This document shows, one piece after another, positions 59,817 to 64,000 of a stretch of 64,000 nt of DNA. Under the pieces are notes generated by a model, which was not told the origin of the DNA, did no database searches, and was given only the letters and a program-made list of their open reading frames with translations. Position numbers and translations under genes: made by a program. This DNA comes from Sinohyriopsis cumingii (taxonomy: Eukaryota; Mollusca; Bivalvia; Unionida; Unionidae). Position 1 is the stretch's first letter; every line of letters begins with the position of its first letter. The stretch spans positions 5,239,720 through 5,303,719 of the forward strand of contig CM068828.1 of NCBI GenBank assembly GCA_028554795.2. Reading direction: 5' to 3'.

Positions 59817-60124
59817 CACAAACAAGCACAGGCACTAAAGCAGAAACAACTATGGCACTAACAACAATTACAACAACAGTAGCAACTAGGACAACAAGAA
59901 GAACTAGAAGAACTACAACAACAGTGAAGCCAACTACTACTAGGCCCAATGCAAACCCATGCCACCCCAATAAACATAATAAATATTTTGCTGTCATTGG
60001 TGATTGCCATAAATTTATAGTCTGTGTTTATGGCAGCCAATATACATTTCCTTGTCCTAAAAACACAGTATACTATCCAGACCGCAACTTTTGTGGGAAC
60101 AACAATGGGACAATAAAATGCTAG
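59817..60124 (+). CDS. Alternative terminal exon 2: Thr-rich linker and complete chitin-binding domain
   Basis: Acceptor TGCATTTTTTCTTTTCAG, phase 1 entry giving Ala, and a TAG stop at 60122-60124. The first about 45 residues are a Thr/Arg-rich stalk (TTITTTVATRTTRRTRRTTT) ending in PTTTRPNANP, likely O-glycosylated. Then follows a peritrophin-A domain with all six cysteines: PCHPN, GDCHKFIVCVYG, YTFPCPKN, RNFCGNN and TIKC. In this family the disulfides are C1-C3, C2-C6 and C4-C5, and the aromatic residues near C2-C4 bind chitin. The last Cys is the last residue of the protein. The upstream ATG at 59852 is internal. Confidence 0.85.
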
Positions 60125-61019
60125 ACACGAGATATTTGACAATGTACATGTTTTGTAGATTGTAAATATTTTATATATTTTATGTTATACATTTTTTTAC
60201 ATATTGCCTCTAAAGTCCATGTATATTGTTATTTATATTACCAAAGATATCATATGATACTGTATGGTGTTTTCTTAAGGAAATGTGCATATTTTCTCAA
60301 ATACCATCAACATTGGAAAAGAAAATTAACAAATGATGTTGTATTGAGTAAGAAAATGATAACTTAGGATTTATCAAATCATAATTGTCCACAGTAATTG
60401 CTGGAGGGAAACCCTCAAAGTCTGGTGAGAAATGGGTGCCCCATTCATGAAAATTTAACAGAAAATATTTTGCCAAGTATTTAGAATCAAAAACAAGGGC
60501 AAAATTTGTGGTTATATTTTACTTTTAAGGTTTTTTTGGGGGTGAAATGCAGGAGTATTTAAGTTTTTTAACAAGACATTTTTGTATATACCAGCAATTT
60601 TCTGTAAACACAAAAGAATATCTGTCATTGTGCATTTTGGTACCAAAAGTAAATACCAAAAAACAGGTCACCCACCATAAGGGCTGTTTCTTAAACAGCA
60701 TTTGGAAACAGGAGCCTGTCACCAGACATCTAAAGAGTCTTTATTGATTCATCATATTTGTACAGCATGGAGAGCACTGACTTCCTTTCAGAAACCAACC
60801 ATAGGTTATGTTGTTGCATGTTTTTTTTTGATGATGTGTTCATCAAGATAAAAGTGAATTTTTAAATGAGCAGATTAATCAGTTTTAAGGCAGTTCATAA
60901 ATTGCTAATTATTTCTTAAGTCATTATATCCTTTTAATTGGTGTTTATTTTTGTCCTTTCAGAGTACTTTTATTGCAATCATGTAAAATATATATTTATA
61001 TCATTCATTTTTAAATAAA
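60125..61019 (+). other. Probable 3' UTR of terminal exon 2
   Basis: About 890 nt of AT-rich non-coding sequence from the stop to the AATAAA at 61014-61019. Small frames within it have no recognised similarity. Confidence 0.55.
61014..61019 (+). terminator. Polyadenylation signal AATAAA
   Basis: Canonical hexamer in TTTTTAAATAAAGGAG, the first clear one after the stop of terminal exon 2. Confidence 0.5.
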
Positions 61020-61059
61020 GGAGAGAAGTCACATTCGCATCAGTCTTTTTTCATATCTC

Positions 61060-62190
61060 TCTCCAGTTTAATAATGATACACTGGAATAATCCATAATGT
61101 CAAACAATGATAATAATGATACACTGGGATAATCTATCATGTCTGAAAACAATAATGATATGCTGGGATAATCCATACTGTCAAAATAATGATATTAATG
61201 ATACACTGGAATAATCTAAAAATGTTGAAATAGTGATAATGATTCACTGGGATAATATGTAATGACAAAACAAATATATTAATGATACACTGGGTTAATC
61301 GATAATGTCAAAAAACAATAATGATACACAGATATAATCGATAATGTCAGAACAATGATAATAATGATAAACTTGGATAATCCATAATGTCAGATGATAA
61401 TAATGGTACACTGGGATAATCCATAATGTATAAAATACAATAATAATGATACACATAATAATGATACACATAGATAATCCATAATCTCAAAACAATTACA
61501 TTAATGATACACTTGGATAATCTATAATGTCTAAAAATAATAATGATACATAGGGATAATTCATAATCTCAAAACAGTTATATTAATGGTACACTGGGAT
61601 AATATATCATGTCTAAAAGCAATAATGATACACTGGGGTAATCCATAATGTCAAAACATTGATAATAATGATACACTGGGCTAATCCATAATGTCAAAAC
61701 AATGATAATAATGATACACTGGGCTAATCCATAATGTCAAAAGAATGATAATAATGATACACTGGAATAATCCATAAACCTACACTGGAATAATCCATAA
61801 TGTCAAAAGATTATGATAATGATACACTGGGATAATCTATCATGGCTAAAACCAATAATGATATGCTGGGATAATCCATAATGTCAAAAAATTATGATAA
61901 TGATACACTGGGATAATCCATAATGTCTAAACAATGATTATAATGAGACACTGAGATAACCCATAATGTCAAAAGAATGATAATAATGATACACTGGAAT
62001 GATTCATAATGTGATACACTGGGATAGTCCATAATGTCAAAACAATGATAATAATGATACATTGGGATAATCCATAATGTCTATTTAAAAAAACAATAAT
62101 GATACACAGGGATAATCCATAATGTCAAAACAATGATAATAATGATACACTGGCATGATCTATAAATGTTCAAAATAATAATAATAATAA
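61060..62190. repeat. Minisatellite, about 43-bp unit, about 25 copies
   Basis: The unit contains ATAATAATGATACACTGGGA and TAATCCATAATGTCAAAAC. Copies vary in length. It ends in an (ATA)n run. Confidence 0.95.
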
Positions 62191-63030
62191 TAATAATGTA
62201 ATGATTTTATTGTTCAGGTTTCTCAGTAAATTTGTATTTGGTATCTTCAAAGAGTCCTACGAATGGATTTAAAAGTCTACAAAATTTGCTGTGAGTGGTT
62301 TCTTCTAGAGTCTTAGATAAATGTACTTCCATTGATAAAAAAGAAATGGGGACATATTGTAATGGCCATTTTTAACCTAGGTTATAGGTCATTATAGGTT
62401 ATAGGTCATTATAGGTTATATGTCATTATAGATTATAGGTCATTATAGGTTATAGGTTATAGGTCATTTTGTACAGCATTCATAGAAATAAGTCATTCTT
62501 GCGTCATTTTACGAAAGAAATATTGAACTTTTACAAAGATAATATTTGAAATGAATGCTTCTATTGACAGGGATAAAATTATCCTTGAAAGACATCAGTG
62601 TTTGCAAAACATTTCCTACTTTTAGCCAAATTTAGAACTTCTATCAGTAGATGCTTCATTTTAAAAACAAGATCATTTCCCAAATGGGTATGTATAATGT
62701 CAGTACCTTCAAAATGTTAAAATATCTTCTTTTTTGTAATTGAAATGTCAATCAAAACATAGAGAGAATTGTAACTTTAGTGCCAAAGGTTAACATTTTT
62801 TTAGTTTTGAGATGCAAACATCTTTGACTTTTATAAATATATACTTTATCACATGACAGGTCTGTTATCTTGGTCAATAAAGTCATATAACATATATTTA
62901 TATTAAGTTATATTACACCTTATGATGGCACAAAGGACATACAACAAAAGCATGTTGTCTGAGTTTTCTAAATAAATTTCAGTGTCATCTCACTACACTA
63001 ACATAGAATATTTTTATTTGATCAAATGAT
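62191..63030. other. Intergenic, one short array
   Basis: A TTATAGGTCATTATAGG 17-bp repeat at about 62380-62470. Nothing else is recognised. Confidence 0.55.
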
Positions 63031-63034
63031 TTCA

Positions 63035-63810
63035 TTTCATCTTGTGATAAATAAAATCATGCACATGCATGTGAGAAATAAAATCATTATGCTTATACAT
63101 GTGACAAATAAAATGTATATACTTGTGATAATTAAATCATGTACATGCATGTGATAAATAAAATCATATGAAAATGAATGTCATAAATAAAACCATTGTG
63201 CTTATACATATAATAAATAAAATGTATATACATGTGATAAATAAAATCATGTACACGCATGTGATAAATAAAATCATTATGCCTATATATATATGATAAA
63301 TAAAATATATACATGTGATAAATAAAGTGTATAAACATGTGATAAATAAAATCATATGTAAATGCATGTGATAAATAGTCATTATGTACATGCATGTGAT
63401 AAATAAAATCATATGTACATTCATGTGATAAAGTCATTATATACATGCATGTGATAAAATCATGTACATGCATGTGATAAATAAAATCATAATTGCATGC
63501 ATGTGATAAATAAGATCATATGTACATGCATGTGATAAATAAAATCATGTACATTCATGTGATAAAGTCATTATATACATGCATGTGATAAAATCATATG
63601 TACATGCATATGATAAATAAAATCATAATTACATGCATGTGATAAATAAGATCATATGTACATGCATGTGATAAATAAAATGGTATATACATGCATGTGA
63701 TAAATAAAGTCATTATGTTCATGCATGTGTACATGCATGTGATAAATAAAGTCATATGTACATGCATGTGATAAAAAAAGTCATATGCACATGCATGTGA
63801 TAAATACATT
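63035..63810. repeat. Minisatellite, about 27-bp unit, about 28 copies
   Basis: The unit contains ATGTACATGCATGTGATAAA and TAAAATC. Minus-strand frames over it are repeat read-through. Confidence 0.96.
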
Positions 63811-64000
63811 CGTTGTTCATCAAGTCATGACTTCAATAGTCATATGATTATGCTCATTTGAAATGAATGAAACTTAATATAAATTTCACCAAGGCTCACA
63901 AAAATGATCTTGCATATTATAAATCTTATTTCAATGGAGTACTCATCTTGGATCCCTATATGTTAAACTTCAATTCTCATAAATGTTGTTTTTGTTTTCG

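Larger units (their letters stand above)
1061..60124 (+). other. Gene (3' part): tandem SEA modules plus terminal chitin-binding domain
   Basis: Eleven internal exons and two candidate last exons share one strand and one splice-phase scheme. Spliced with the far last exon they give about 695 residues; with the near one, about 644. The order is a half SEA-like module, four full SEA-like modules of about 115-130 residues, a Gly/Thr/Pro/Ser linker, then a peritrophin-A domain. SEA modules are known from MUC16-type mucins and other secreted or membrane glycoproteins; peritrophin-A domains bind chitin. No transmembrane segment is visible after the modules, so a secreted matrix or mucus protein is inferred. 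The GSVVV-type autocleavage site of classical SEA domains was not seen. The first exons and signal peptide lie left of the window. Confidence 0.8.

Overview
The window looks like a stretch of an animal genome, most likely a lophotrochozoan and probably a bivalve mollusc. The evidence is AT-rich DNA, short exons with GT-AG introns, tRNA-derived SINEs, a BovB/RTE-type LINE, and a gene joining tandem SEA modules to a chitin-binding domain. The clade is an inference; no single character proves it.

One gene dominates and runs left to right on the + strand. Eleven internal exons (1061-1340, 3852-3922, 8191-8476, 11952-12022, 13545-13747, 16186-16298, 18720-18787, 23004-23248, 30031-30143, 34436-34503, 37677-37939) join in consistent phase. 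They encode the end of one SEA-like module and then four complete ones, followed by a Gly/Thr/Pro/Ser linker. Each module repeats one exon plan: an N-terminal half ending in phase 0, a 68-71 nt middle exon ending in phase 2, and a C-terminal half. The 5' end, including any signal peptide, lies upstream. Exon 37677-37939 ends in phase 1 and fits two different last exons. Both begin with two bases and encode a peritrophin-A (ChtBD2/CBM14) domain followed by a stop codon: 39463-39617, which lacks two of the six cysteines, and 59817-60124, which has all six. This suggests a secreted, chitin-associated, mucin-like protein with alternative C-termini.

The introns are packed with minisatellites, about 20 arrays with units of 18-60 bp, including one of about 5.5 kb with a 43-bp unit (48380-53905). 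Three cases touch splice sites: an array that repeats the donor of exon 23004-23248, an array that runs into the acceptor of exon 16186-16298, and a direct duplication of the donor of exon 13545-13747.

Mobile elements fill much of the rest. The main one is a decayed RTE/BovB-like LINE (30456-33690) with an 11-bp target duplication and an inverted 5' segment typical of twin priming. There are also two fragments of other LINEs (about 54990-56340 and 57716-58270, both - strand) and a 207-bp hAT-type element with an 8-bp target duplication inside the second fragment. A 1.65-kb palindromic element has a TAA duplication, and a 2.1-kb element has CCGTATATAC inverted ends. Three SINE families are present, one of them with (CA)n tails. 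The last 3 kb holds the 3' UTR of the longer transcript and two more arrays. No rRNA gene, functional tRNA gene or CRISPR array was seen.
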